A stretch of DNA of 64,000 bases from Narthecium ossifragum (lineage: Eukaryota > Streptophyta > Magnoliopsida > Dioscoreales > Nartheciaceae), in contig OY986966.1 of NCBI GenBank assembly GCA_963920575.1, positions 3,244,130 through 3,308,129 on the forward strand, read 5' to 3'. Numbering within the stretch: the first letter of the stretch is position 1; each line of letters opens with the position of its first letter. Positions 1-11,357 of the stretch are shown in pieces. The translations under genes and the position numbers were made by a program. The notes under the pieces are model-generated. The model searched no databases, was not told where the DNA came from, and saw only the letters and a program-made list of their open reading frames with translations.

Positions 1-429
1 GAGAAGAACTGAAGAGTGTGTTAACTTCGAAGAATTTAAGCGCTGCCAACTATGTTCATGAGCACGTCCATACTTCAGCAGTTCACCTTCCTAAGCTATA
101 GTTGAATTGTTTTTTTTTTCCACAATGCTGGTAGTGGATGTTGGTATTTGGTTACCATCCTTTTGTCTTTTGACCATACCTTTACTTCAGAGTTCAGAAC
201 TATGAGCTAGATATTATTGAATAGATCTTGTAATCTATGTGGATCCAGTTATTAGGAGACTTTTGTTGTTTGTGAGTTGGGTTGAATTCAAGTGGTATGC
301 AATTGAACCACCTTTTGCTTCAAGCACTAGCATGGTTTAGCTTAATGAAACTGCACAATAATGTGTGGTGGAAAACCTTGTCTGTATTCTTTGTATTTAC
401 GAAATTGACAAGTATAATCACTATCATAG

Positions 430-1272
430 GATGGACTTGATGAGGAATCTTTTGAGAATCACAGAAGAGGTTTGATAGCAGAAAAGCTGGAAAAAGATCC
501 ATCACTCTCCTATGAGACTGGTCATCATTGGACTCAAATAGTGGATAAGAGGTAAATGGTTCCGTCCGGTGTATTCCGCCATTTCCATATCCAATTGCTG
601 TTCTTCTGGTTTTGATGGTTATCATTCTGCCTCAAATTCACTTCTTTAAGCTTTTGGGCAATGTGATGATACACCAAACCATGAGGGCACATTTATTTTA
701 GTTGGGTGATTTTGCCTTTGAAATCTAATTAAATGTCATAGTTGCCTTGCCTTCACTTCATTTTATGTTTAAACAAACTTCCTTTTTACTTGCCAGAGTT
801 CTTTTATTTCCAATTGTTCAACCTTTCATAGTGCATATGTATGTGGATACTCGAGATTTATCCTTGGTAGCATGGATGTTCATTGGAAGGCGACAACCTT
901 CTCACTCTTTAAGCACTTCCTATGTTCCCATACTATGTGCCTTTTAAGTCATACGGGGCTGCTTTGATTTGTTGCTTTTGGTCAATGTTATTACTTCTTG
1001 TGCTTGGCATATATGTGCTTGGCAGGTATTTGTTTGATATGTTGAAATTGGAGGCAGAGGAGCTCGAGATGCTTCAAAAACAAGATATCATTGAGTGGTA
1101 TAATACATATTTGAGACAGTCATCCCCCAAATGTCGACAACTTGCTATCCATGTCTGGGGTTGCGATACAAGTCATAAAGACGAAGTTGAAGCACAAGCA
1201 AAGCTGGGAACAGTTATTGAAGATCTGGCCTCCTTTAAGACATCATCTACATTTTATTCAAGCCATTGCTGA
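430..1272 (+). CDS. Nardilysin-like M16 metallopeptidase, C-terminal part
   Basis: Two exons are visible: 430..551 and 1026..1272, joined in phase (AG|G, Arg) with GT-AG borders and a TGA at 1270. The joined peptide begins GLDEESFENHRRGLIAEKLE, continues through SLSYETGHHWTQIVDKR and RYLFDMLKLEAEEL, and ends CRQLAIHVWGC...FYSSHC. This is how the C-terminal, non-catalytic half of plant nardilysin/insulin-degrading-enzyme-like M16 peptidases ends. The family cleaves peptides, often before dibasic sites, with the zinc site in the missing N-terminal half. Everything upstream lies beyond the left edge; positions 1-429 look like intron. The hydrophobic stretch read in frame just before 1026 is intron read-through, not protein. 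Nardilysin rather than generic insulinase is inferred from the C-terminal resemblance only. Confidence 0.85.
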
Positions 1273-1476
1273 GTACCAGAGCCCTATTTATTAGAGCAAG
1301 TCCTAATTTATTGAGGTTTTATAAGTTATTTTAAAATCAATTATTTCCAAACCAGCGAAAATGGTGAATACTTGTTTGCAATCAACTTTGAACCAGTAGT
1401 GTAACATTCCATTTGTTTCAAAATTATTGGAATAAGTTGTTTCATATATAGTGATTTTGTATGCTCACTTCTAGTT

Positions 1477-3247
1477 GAATTTTTTTACATATCAAATCCG
1501 ATCCGATTGTCTTACGATTTTGCAATTTCGGGCCGATTCGTTTTCCATTTACGATTTCAGACACTTCTCAATTTTTTCAAGATGCTTTTGCCCCTCATCT
1601 CACCAATGCACCTACCACTCTCTCTCTCTCTCCCCCCACCGCATTTAATTCCGAGCTACTCTCAAACGCCCTTAGATCAACCATTCGTCACATACCGCTA
1701 GCACCAGCTCTGATGAATCCGACCTCCTCCTTCACTTTCTTGGCTGTCCACGCCAAGCCACATTGCTAACTTGCTGCCAAGCTAAGTATTTTTTGCACAT
1801 CTCTAACCCATGACCTCTCCTCCAAGGGTTTTTGGCAAGATCTGGTTACCAACACCCAGGGGCGGACCCAGCCTCTCCGGTAAGGGGGGGCCAAGGGAGG
1901 GCAGCAGGGATTCGGGGGGGGGGGGGGGGGGGGGGGCGGGGGGCCAGGGGGCACTTTGGATGGGGTTGTGGGCTGCGGGGCCCACAGGGTTAAGCCAAAT
2001 TAAAAAATTTCAGGGGGGGTCCAGGCCCCTCCTAACTTGTGAATAGGTCCGCTCCTGCCAACACCACCCCCTTGTCTCAGCGAGTGAGGAGTATTTCAAA
2101 GAAATATAAAAAAAAATGAGTGTTTCAAAGAAAGAAAAAAGGAATATGTTGAAAAACTAAGTATTCTCGAGATAATAAGAAGTAATTGATACTCCTTCAA
2201 GATGAAAGAAATCAAATAAAAAAAAGAGGACAATGAGATGAATTTCTATAGCGATATTGAGTAAGAAAAACCGATGAAAATATCGAGCGAGAAAAACCGA
2301 TGAAAGTAAGGATTACAGGAGGAAACCGATGATGACACTATTACTAAATCGAGAAAAATAAGAAGAAAAAAATTCTCTCATATATATATTAGTAATCTTT
2401 GCACTTTTATAGGAATCCATGTATAAAAATGTATTTCCTCGTATGAGTTCGTATTCCCAGTAAGTAAGAAATCCCAAAAAATGTGTAAGGATAAGAAGAA
2501 GCATGGAGAGACACAAGCACATCTCTAACCCAATCGGATAACAAAGAAGCACGTCTCTCCCACCGCCTCCGCAAAGAGCTCGAGTGTCTCAAGTCATCAT
2601 CATCACCATTAATTAGTACTCTGGTATTTTGATTTCAAAACGTGCTTCTTTGTTATCCTATTGGGTTAGATATGTGTCTATCTCTCTCTCCCGCCCCCTC
2701 CTTCTGTCTCCAGGTAATCCCTTCGCATTTCTTGAGATTCCTTACATAAGTCAAGTAATCCTTAGAATACCAACTTATACGAAAAATACGTTCTTACGCA
2801 GAGATTCTCGTGAAAATACAAAGACTATCAATATATACAAGGGAATTTATTTCTTATCCTTCTCGGTTTAGTAATAGTCTCATCGTCGACTTCCTCCTCT
2901 GGTCCTTACTTTCATCAGTTTTTTTTTACAGATGTGTGAAAAATACTTAGCTTGGCAGCAAGGTGGCGCCGTGGCGGTGCGGTTTGGCGTGAATGGCCAG
3001 GAAAGTGAAGGAGGAGGTTGGATCCATCGAAGGTGATGCTTGGAGGATGCGATGAACTATTGATCTAAGGGCGTGTGGGAGTAGTTGAGCATTAAATACG
3101 GTGGGAGGAGAGAGAGAGAGTGGTAGTGCATTAATGAGTGGCAAAAGTGTCATGAAAATTGAGAAGCGGTTAAAATTGTAAACAAAAAACAAATCAGACT
3201 CAATTACAATTTCAAAAGATAATTGGATTTAAAATATAAAAAATTCA
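1477..3247. mobile_element. Fold-back, Mutator-like element with long inverted arms
   Basis: The two ends are imperfect inverted copies. The outer arm 1477 to about 1800 pairs with 2936-3247: both contain a pyrimidine-rich CTCTCTCTC stretch, CCTCCTCCTTCACTTTC and GCTGCCAAGCTAAGTATTTT, in opposite orientations. An inner arm, about 2290-2600, pairs with 2640-2925. The right arms are nearly contiguous, while the left arms are separated by about 490 bp that includes the hAT MITE at 1857. Flanking 9-mers cttctagtt (1468-1476) and attatagtt (3248-3256) match at 7 of 9 positions, consistent with an old 9-bp Mutator-type duplication. No transposase is encoded. Exact ends are uncertain by a few bases. 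Confidence 0.65.
1857..2057. mobile_element. hAT-type MITE nested in the fold-back element
   Basis: The 201-bp insert begins CAGGGGCGGACC and ends GGTCCGCTCCTG, which are inverted repeats matching at 11 of 12 positions. It is flanked by a perfect 8-bp direct repeat ccaacacc (1849-1856 and 2058-2065). CAGGGG termini with 8-bp duplications are the hallmark of the hAT superfamily. It codes for nothing recognisable and contains a run of 23 G residues at 1914-1936. It lies in the left arm of the surrounding fold-back element and is absent from the right arm, so it inserted later. Confidence 0.85.
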
Positions 3248-3604
3248 TTATAGTTTGGTCCCTTTTAAACGAAGGGTGTTGCATTTCTTTTTTTTTTTTG
3301 TAACAAGTAGGTGCATCAAGTGTGTTGAAGGAAAAATAGCTTAGGATCCTATTAGCACCCGAGGAGTGGAAAAAGCTATAATTCCTTTTTGGTGATTTTA
3401 TTTATTTTTTTAACCTGAGAAATCAAGTAAGATAGTGAGAGGAGATTTTTTTTTTTTTTGTCGCCCTTTTGCAATAGGCGTACAGTGTGACATCCTGAAC
3501 TTTAAACTTGTGATTTGTTTGACAATGGGGTTAAGGGAGTTACCTCATTTTATTTTTATTTTTTCACCAAACACCAAAACAATGATTACGAGTTATCCTC
3601 TTAT

Positions 3605-3853
3605 TTTTGTTGTGCCACGTACGGATAACAAGGTGGCGGATGAGTTGGCTAGACTAGGTAGGGGTAGCTCTGAAAGGTGGTGGTGGTTTTCGAATTCGGG
3701 GTCACATGTTAGTGGCCCATCGGAGAACTTGGCGTAGTGGCCGGTTTTGTCTGCACCCGGCTTCCCCGGCTGGATGTTTGGTTTGATTTTCTTTTTGTAT
3801 GGGGTTTGTAGTTATGTTACACCAGCCTCTTGGCTTATCTATTAAAAAAAAGA
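3605..3853 (+). mobile_element. 5'-truncated LINE 3' end
   Basis: A perfect 15-bp direct repeat gagttatcctcttat (3590-3604 and 3854-3868) brackets this piece, which ends in an A-rich tail. Near its start it reads VPRTDNKVADELARLGRG in frame, the C-terminal end of the RNase H domain found in many plant L1-type LINEs. The piece is therefore a severely 5'-truncated retroposed copy, sense on the plus strand. Confidence 0.85.
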
Positions 3854-3868
3854 GAGTTATCCTCTTAT

Positions 3869-5323
3869 ATGCCATCTGCAAAAGGAAATGCACTGTGATC
3901 AGGAGCTATAAATTTGGAAGTGTGTTGTCTGAGACTCCGAGCAGTAATCTTTAAAGTATATTTTCTTGCCGCCATATTTATGGATCACATCGTAAATAGA
4001 TTTCGAAGAGTAACGTTATCGCTCTGTTGCTGACCACGTAACTAATGTGGCGTGGCACTGTATAGCAACCATAAACGGCCACGTCGGATGGCCCACGTCA
4101 ATGAGCCGCATTAGCCTCAACAGGAGGAAAAGCGGAAAACAAGATGCCCCAACCACCTATTTAAAGACTATAGTTGTGACACACGACAATAAGGGGTGTG
4201 TCTACTGCCTAGTTGGTTGACAGCCCCATGGCAACTGTTGTTGGGCCTTGGTTGGGCCCTAGCTTGGTTCCAAACAGAGGATCATGGCATGGCCCACGTC
4301 CACATGGGTGTTTGGACGAACATGAGGCCGCTCATGGCTCCTGAACACTATAGACGTTGATGTGCAAGGGCACATGTGGTTACCTCTCCAAACCAACCAT
4401 GAACCATGTCTTCTTGCAACACACACACACACACACACTCTCTCTCTCTCTCTCTCTCTGTGTGCTGACCTTCTTAGCTAACGACATTGATGATGAGATT
4501 TCACATGTATGCCGGTGTATTCTGAAGCTGATTTAATGCACTGAAGAGACCTTGCTAACGGCTATGGATTCATAAGGCATTAAATCAGGAGCAGGAGAAC
4601 TGGCTGAAAGAATCTATTCGCCCAACAAACGGAGCAGTGTTTCTTCTATCCACCTTTGAAAGTTGATGAATGAAAGAAGCAACGTATATAATTTTTTTCT
4701 CACACATGCAGCAATCTTTGAATTGAATTAAATATCAAATCATCACCATTTGTCCCAAAAGAATGAGCTAATGAAAACTGTAAAATTTATCATTTAAATC
4801 ATTATTTTCGGATGAATATCAACCTCAAATTTACCGATTATCTCAAAAACTTAAGCCGTTGGAAGATGGTAAATTTAATTGCTTCAATTAAATTGTGTTA
4901 ATAGGAAGGATGTTCCAATCATAGGAGAGATGATCTAGGGAACATTACACATGGCATCTCCCCTTGTCCTTGTCCACTGTCATTATCTTCATTTATATAA
5001 ATGGTCATGCCCAAAGATATGCTTATCATATGCTACTATTTAGAAGCTATTGAGACAGATAAAATCAAATCATGATATTGGACAAGCCACACACCCCACA
5101 TTCCCATGTGCTCCTAACATGGTGGGGCCTGGCCTCAAAACCCCTTTTACCTACCAAATAGGGAAATTTGTGTACTAAAATGAGGAGAATTATATATAAA
5201 ACCCCAAGATGGCACATACAAAGTTCAAACTATTTGAAAAGGTTGAACTAGTAAACCTCGGAAATATATTAATTAGCACAGCAATCATTAGGTTAATTGG
5301 TAGGTGTTCTTGGTGTGGATTGC
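3869..5323. other. Spacer, no gene recognised
   Basis: AT-rich non-coding DNA between two LINE insertions. Apart from the AC/TC microsatellite at 4419, I see no long open frame, structured RNA or inverted repeat here. Part of it may be distal upstream sequence of the expansin gene. Confidence 0.5.
4419..4459. repeat. Compound (AC)n(TC)n microsatellite
   Basis: About ten AC repeats run directly into about eleven TC repeats. Confidence 0.95.
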
Positions 5324-5341
5324 TTCATTTATTAATAAGCT

Positions 5342-5396
5342 TCTTTTTTTTTTTATTGACGAGATGAACTCCGAGCCGGATGGCCAAGAGCTGATG
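5342..5396 (-). mobile_element. Minimal (55-bp) LINE tail insertion
   Basis: A perfect 18-bp duplication ttcatttattaataagct (5324-5341 and 5397-5414) flanks only 55 bp. The insert starts with a T-run (a poly-A tail read from the other strand) followed by gacgagatgaactccgagcc. That resembles the sequence beside the T-runs at 28391 and 37781 (gatgaattgagcc, gatgagatgagcc), so this is the extreme 3' end of the same LINE group. Confidence 0.85.
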
Positions 5397-5414
5397 TTCA
5401 TTTATTAATAAGCT

Positions 5415-6386
5415 AAAAGCTAAATAATTGGAAGAAACAGATCATAGTGTGGACCAGATCGATGAGTGCACTTACTGACTTACATATATTGGTTTCAGTT
5501 ATGCTGTGTTTTTAACGTACATAAGTGAAGAAACAAACAAGGAAAAGAGAGAGCTCGTATGGTACCTGGCCTCGTTATGTTCGGGAAATCAAAGTGCAAA
5601 GCTTGGACCACATAAACAAAGGCATGATGTCTGGAAGATCAAGATAAGTAATGATCAACGAGTATGAAGGTCTCAAATTCAAAGCCCGTTCGTCTTAAGG
5701 GTTTATAAGAAGTTACGATTACCAATCTGCAATATATTCTTTCCTACAATCTATTAGTGCTTGATGCGTAGCGATGTGACTTTTATTATCACATCGCTTA
5801 ATTATTAGTGCTTGCAATTGATACGTAGTCATGACTTTTTATTCTATCCCACAATCTCTATTAATTAGCACTGAAAACAGAACTCCGAGCAGCCGTTAAA
5901 GCGCTCAACTGGTGCAAAAACAAAAAGAAATGATGTGCCTTTTATTCGGTAGTCAAAAATTTCGTCTTTTAAGCTTGATTTCCGGCAACATTTATGCTAC
6001 AAAAGTTGTTAAAAACGTAAAACAGACTCCACGGAACATGCATGCATGCTTTGATCATCAAAGCCTCTAAAAGTCACACCATTAATTCCTATACATAGTT
6101 TCATTGACACAAACAAACACACATGGTGCAGTTCGGTGGAAATTAATCAGGCCATGACATATATATATGAGGGCTATAATCCATATGGCTATGAATCCGA
6201 ACACCCCTTCATTAGGTAGATGCATGTGGCAATGTGTCCCCACACAAGTTGGTACTCCAACCCGGAACATTTCCATGTGCCTATGATTCTTGCCTTTAAT
6301 CCAGTCCTTCTCAATCTTCTTCTCCGGCGGCTCAAACTTGTGTCCTTCCCTACATAGAAATCTATCCTAAAACCCCACATTTCCAC
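5415..6386. other. Upstream region of the expansin gene
   Basis: AT-rich sequence between the LINE tail and the expansin TATA box. No other gene or repeat is recognised. It probably contains promoter elements, but none can be assigned from sequence alone. Confidence 0.45.
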
Positions 6387-6394
6387 TATAAATA
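6387..6394 (+). promoter_or_regulatory. TATA box of the expansin gene
   Basis: TATAAATA lies 75 bp before the expansin ATG, a spacing that leaves a short 5' leader, normal for a plant RNA polymerase II promoter. Confidence 0.75.
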
Positions 6395-6468
6395 CCCACC
6401 CCTCCATTGATCCCTTCATCAAACAAGCAAGCAACCAACACATAGTTAAACCTCATCTAGATCCTCAA

Positions 6469-7449
6469 ATGGCCATCCTCAAGACTTCTCTCTTCAGAGC
6501 TCTTTTCATCTCCCTAATCTCCTTCCTTTCGAAGGAGGCCATCGCCGACTCCTACGGGTGGCAAGCCGGCCACGCTACGTTCTATGGCGGCGGGGACGCC
6601 ACCGGCACTATGGGTGAGCTATGATCACTTTCACAAAGGGTATTACTCATTTGTCAATATGTTTAAAGACTTAATAGAGCTAAAAGGATGATTGCTGCAT
6701 GCATGCAGGAGGGGCTTGTGGCTATGGGAACCTGAACAGCCAAGGCTACGGCACGAACACTGCGGCGCTCAGCACCGCGCTCTTCAACAGTGGCCTCAGC
6801 TGCGGCTCTTGCTACGAGATGAGGTGCGATGACGACCCCAAATGGTGCCTCCCTGGCTCCATCATCGTCACCGCCACCAACTTCTGCCCTCCCAACTATG
6901 CGCTCTCCAATGACAATGGCGGCTGGTGCAATCCTCCCCTCCAGCACTTCGACATGGCCGAGCCGGCCTTTCTCCAGATAGCGCAGTACCGTGCCGGCAT
7001 CGTCCCAGTTGCTTTCAGGAGGTGGGCATTGAACTTCTTGCGTTAGCTGGCTCACTCTTTTCTATCGGGTTGATTAATTGACTAAGTAAAAATAAAATGG
7101 TCCTTAATTACGCCTAAATCCAAATATTGTTCTTGGGCTCTATAGGGTGCCATGCGTGAAGAAGGGTGGGATAAGGTTCACCATCAATGGCCACTCCTAC
7201 TTCAACCTGGTGTTGATCACCAATGTGGGCGGCGCCGGCGACGTGCATGCGGTGTCAATCAAGGGGTCGAAGACCGGGTGGCAGGCGATGTCGAGGAACT
7301 GGGGCCAGAACTGGCAGAGCAACGCGTACCTCGATGGCCAGACCCTCTCCTTCCAGGTCACCACCAGTGACGGCAGCACCGTCACCAGCTACAACGTCGC
7401 GCCGGCCGGCTGGCAGTTCGGCCAGACCTTCGAGGGAGGACAAATCTAA
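6469..7449 (+). CDS. Alpha-expansin (EXPA)
   Basis: Three exons, 6469..6613, 6709..7021 and 7146..7449, give 253 residues, the usual alpha-expansin length. Expansins are secreted proteins that loosen cell walls non-enzymatically at acid pH by disrupting cellulose-hemicellulose contacts. Residues 1-25 form a hydrophobic signal peptide. The six-stranded double-psi barrel follows, with the cysteines of GGACGYGNL and [10 protein letters not shown], the alpha-type segment [16 protein letters not shown] and the conserved HFD triad. The C-terminal carbohydrate-binding domain (CBM63) has aromatic residues such as those in WGQNWQSN. The gene ends in GGQI then TAA. Both intron positions fall where EXPA genes usually have them. 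Paralogue number cannot be decided here. Confidence 0.96.
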
Positions 7450-7597
7450 GCTAGCTACCAGATATATATAGCACCTACGTGGCTACATTGCTTAAAAGAG
7501 TATATAGATGATGGAGGCCTGTTTGGAGTGGGCCGGGCCAGCTAGCTAGATGCTGAGGTAGCTATATTTAGCACCCGCTAAGGCAGTAATATGGATG

Positions 7598-7611
7598 AGT
7601 ATATATATATA

Positions 7612-7656
<45 letters not shown>
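7598..7656. repeat. Compound (TA)n(TG)n(GA)n microsatellite
   Basis: Three dinucleotide runs follow one another about 150 bp after the expansin stop codon, probably within its 3' untranslated or downstream region. Confidence 0.9.
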
Positions 7657-7659
<3 letters not shown>

Positions 7660-7832
7660 GTGTTGGCATATATATGTATAGGATTGCAATTTGCATTGCC
7701 TTGCAAAAATGTTGCAAGGCTTGGATGTTAAGGAGTGTGTTTCTTTGGGGGGAATGGGTAATATGTAAAAGAAGAGGATATGATCATGTGTAATTTGGGC
7801 TTTAATTCTTTGAAGTTCTATATATGAAAGAA

Positions 7833-7893
7833 GTGTTTAAAAGGCTATATAAATCATGAAAAGAAATGTGTTTAAAAGGCTATATAAATCATG
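7833..7893. repeat. Short tandem duplication downstream of expansin
   Basis: A 26-bp sequence starting gtgtttaaaaggctatataa occurs at 7833-7858 and again at 7868-7893, with a 35-bp period. Each copy includes a TATATAAA-like core, though no gene start follows closely. Confidence 0.85.
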
Positions 7894-8133
7894 CCAAATG
7901 TTCCCCTTTAGAGTTGGGCTTTTTGAAATCCAACTTCTGGAAGTGGGACAGGGCCATGGCCTGCTCAACCAGCCCATTGCATATTCTTCATTAAGGAGCA
8001 GGCTTGGGTCCCCAGCACCACGGGCCTAATGGGCTTCATCTATTTTGACACGTGTCTCCAAATTAATATTTCCACGATCGGCGCTTCGTACGGCGGAGGG
8101 CACACCGAGGTTGCTTCACTGTTGCTATAGTCG

Positions 8134-10542
8134 ATGAGCGCTCGAGGCTTCTTCAAAGCCTTCTCGCTGGTTCGAAGAAACCCTAGATTTCTCCCCGAAT
8201 CCCCGTTTCTCCATCGGCTTCAAACCCTAGCAACCCAGGCGAGGCCCTCTATTTTCTTCTCCGGGACGATGGATGAAGCTGGACGATACCGGAACTCTCC
8301 CAGCCTAGTGAATGAACGGGCACGGGTCTCGACCACCGCCGTGGGAGGAGGAAAGGAGGTCGATAGCTTTGAGCTCTCTCCATCGAGCTTCCTCAAGCTC
8401 CAAATGGGCGACATAACTAAATGGTCGGTGGATGGATCCACGGATGCCATCGTGAGTTCACATAGTCCTAACCATCTTCTATCTCATCAATCACCTAGAC
8501 GAGATCTCCAGATGGACGAATGTTTTCATATGCTTATGCGTTCAGTCCGCTTAGTTAATTTCCGAGATTAATTTCACTTAGATGGTATCGATTTACTTGT
8601 TTCGCAGGTGAATGCAGCTAATGAGCGAATGCTTGGTGGTGGCGGTGTAGACGGAGGTAACTGATCGAAGTTTTTAAAAGTAAAGCTGCGTTTCATGGAT
8701 ACTTTGTATAGAGTTTCATTTCTTTATGCTTAGCTATACACCGAGCTGCCGGCCCAGAGCTTCTAGCTGCATGTAAGGAAGTCCCAGAGGTCCGGCCTGG
8801 AGTCCGTTGTCCCACAGGAGAAGCAAGGATAACGCCGTGAATATCTCGCTAATCTCTACTATATATCGCTGAATGAATAATATTTAACTACATAGAGTAT
8901 TGAATCACATGAACAAATTGAAATTTTTGCAGGGCATTTCGGCTACCTGTCTCTCATGTAATCCACACTGTTGGACCGATTTATGATATGGATGCTCAAC
9001 CTGAGGTTTCTCTGAGAAATGCATATAGGTAGCCTACTCTGATCTTCTCTTGTTTCTCTTGTTGTGTTCCTTGTCCAAATGAAAGGAACACTATGTTTGG
9101 CGTGCTCATGAACTAACTTATAAAGTGGGTATGATTTCAGAAATAGTTTAAGGGTTGCCAAAGAGAACGGCATTCATTATATTGCCTTCCCAGCTATATC
9201 ATGTGGTGTATACCAGTAAGTTGTGTTTTCTTATTGAGATCATGGCTGTTTTATTGGTTTAAACTTTGCTTCTGAAATCGTCAAAGATCTTTCTCCAACT
9301 TTACCCTTTTCACTGCTCTCTTCTTCAGTTACCCCCTCAATGAAGCTTCTAAAGTAGCTATTGCGACAATTAAGGAGTTCACAGATGATATCAAAGAGGT
9401 GCAAACAGTTCTTATCCTTTTCATTTACTAAGCCTATCTTTATTGATCCCACAGTTGTATCCCATGCTAATATTTTCCACACAATTTCAGATTTCAGGGC
9501 CCTATTTCCAACCTTGTATGCTCAGATGTTAATAAACATAATGATCATGTTGTTTTCTTTGTATGATGATCTGTGTGTGAACCACTTAGTCAGTACATCT
9601 CTCAAGTGCCATTTTCTACCAGAAATACTTAATTCTTCCTACTGTGCCTATGTCCATTTCAGATGGGATTTGAGGGAATTGCTTTGGCAATTAATCTGTT
9701 GGCTAAGTAGGGAATACGAGGTTAAGTTTGGGCAAAAATAGGACTTAGGTTATCGATTTTCAAAATTGATATAATGATTCAAATCCAAACTTATAAGGTT
9801 CTATGGAGTTGTGGCTTTTCCCGTTTGATTTGGATCGTGTTTACATCTGATTGCCATTACTATCAAACTCAGACTTCGTAATTTACAATGCTCGACTTTT
9901 ACAGCAAATACATATTGTTTTTCTAGACGTAAACCAGGACCATATAGCATGATTATGTGAATCAGTTGTCCTCTATCCTTGTTTGTCCTTATGCTGAAGA
10001 GGATCTAATTAATGCCTTTAGGGATTCATGCCTAAGGATCTAAGTAATGTGATCAAGGATCTGTGCCTATGTAAGTGTCACTTTGACCATATTTCTGAGA
10101 GCAAGATGAAAAGTTTCATGTTGTTCCAGCTTCCAAGCACGAATTGTTCTGTAATTCACTGCCTATTGGGCAGAATTTAGCTGAAATTATTGGGAATATC
10201 TGCTATTCAAATACTGATACCTCCCCTAATTATTTGGGTGGCATGTACTGGACTAATTAGTAACCTGCAGATAATAACTATAGGTTAAATTCAGCATTTT
10301 TGTGCATTTCTTTTTCTCCATTGTTACCTGATCTTACGTCAACTCATGTTGTGTCTATAAAATGAACGTTGATGCCACTGGTTATCTTTGCCTTCACAGA
10401 TATTATCCGTGTGTTCAATTTAATGAAATGAGTTGGATAACTTAAGAGTTGGTTGTGGGTGCAGGTACACTTCGTTCTATTTGGAGATGATACCTACAGT
10501 GCCTGGCAGGACAGTGCTCGTGAGTTGCTTGGGCATCAATGA
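8134..10542 (+). CDS. MacroD-type macrodomain (ADP-ribose binding) protein
   Basis: Seven exons: 8134..8451, 8608..8656, 8734..8836, 8933..9028, 9141..9215, 9329..9398 and 10465..10542. They give 262 residues with consistent phases. The macrodomain covers about residues 90-258. It includes DAIVNAANERMLGGGGVDGA, the IHRAAGPELL helix, CPTGEARIT and SHVIHTVGPIYD, then AFPAISCGVYHYPLNEA. This arrangement is that of MacroD hydrolases, which remove ADP-ribose from proteins or hydrolyse O-acetyl-ADP-ribose. The Arg-rich first 45 residues look like an organelle presequence. A second in-frame Met at residue 46 could give a cytosolic form. The last intron is unusually long (1,066 bp). Substrate is not inferable. 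Confidence 0.92.
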
Positions 10543-11357
10543 ACTACCTGATATATATGCAGTTGCTTGAGGCTGTAAACGAGATGTATCCTTAGTGCAT
10601 TTGACTTGAAGATTGAGAATGAAGTATTATCTCAATAGCCAAGTATCTACCCTGTTTCTTGCTACTGTCTCAATGATCGATCAGCAAGGGAATATATTTG
10701 GAACATCTCGAGATAAATTACCCATGTAGAGAGTGAGGTAATAGCATTACTGAACTCCTTTGGCAACGGATTACGGCTTGTGGAAGTTATTACTGTGTCC
10801 TGAGACTGAAGCAGTTAAACCGTGCAGCCTTTTAGCATTATTATTATTATTATTATTATTATTAGTGTGGGCTTAGAGGGGCAATTGCTCTGTATACTAA
10901 TTTCTACGATTTATCAAGCCAGTGCTTGCATTCGTACTGTAGGCCGAGCTCTCTCCCATACCATAAATGGACTATTATAATTTCTTACATAAACTGCTGT
11001 CATCGAGGCTGCTAATGACCTTGAGTGATTACATTGCACCATTCTTCAGTCAATTTCCAACTCAATAGAATGATACAATGCGTTGGAGACTTGGAGTCGG
11101 TGGGATCCAGGTTCCTGGAGTTGAAAGCAAGGAAAGTAAAGAAAGTAAAGCGGCTTAAAGCCACTCACATTTCCTCAATTCATATACGAGTTTGATGAAG
11201 GGGTACAACCATCGAGGGGGATTCTTGCGGAATAGTAACAGAACACGAGCATGTTTCGCAGTTTTTATCTCTAAAAACCTCACTCGTATATATATTACGA
11301 CAGAGCACCCAAGATAAGGTTACAGATTGCAGGGCACTGATATCTACAGAACAAAAT
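10543..11357. other. Convergent intergenic region with a (TTA)n repeat
   Basis: The 3' flanks of the macrodomain gene and the opposite-strand reticulon gene meet here. A TTA trinucleotide repeat of about nine units lies at 10837-10865. No other gene is seen. Confidence 0.6.

Noticed and set aside
922..1025. Hydrophobic N-terminal extension of the nardilysin last exon
   Set aside because: It is intron read-through: an acceptor at 1025 and an upstream exon at 430-551 join in perfect phase.
9361..9741. 126-codon open frame starting in a macrodomain exon
   Set aside because: It reads through a donor site into the 1-kb intron; the real exon ends at 9398.
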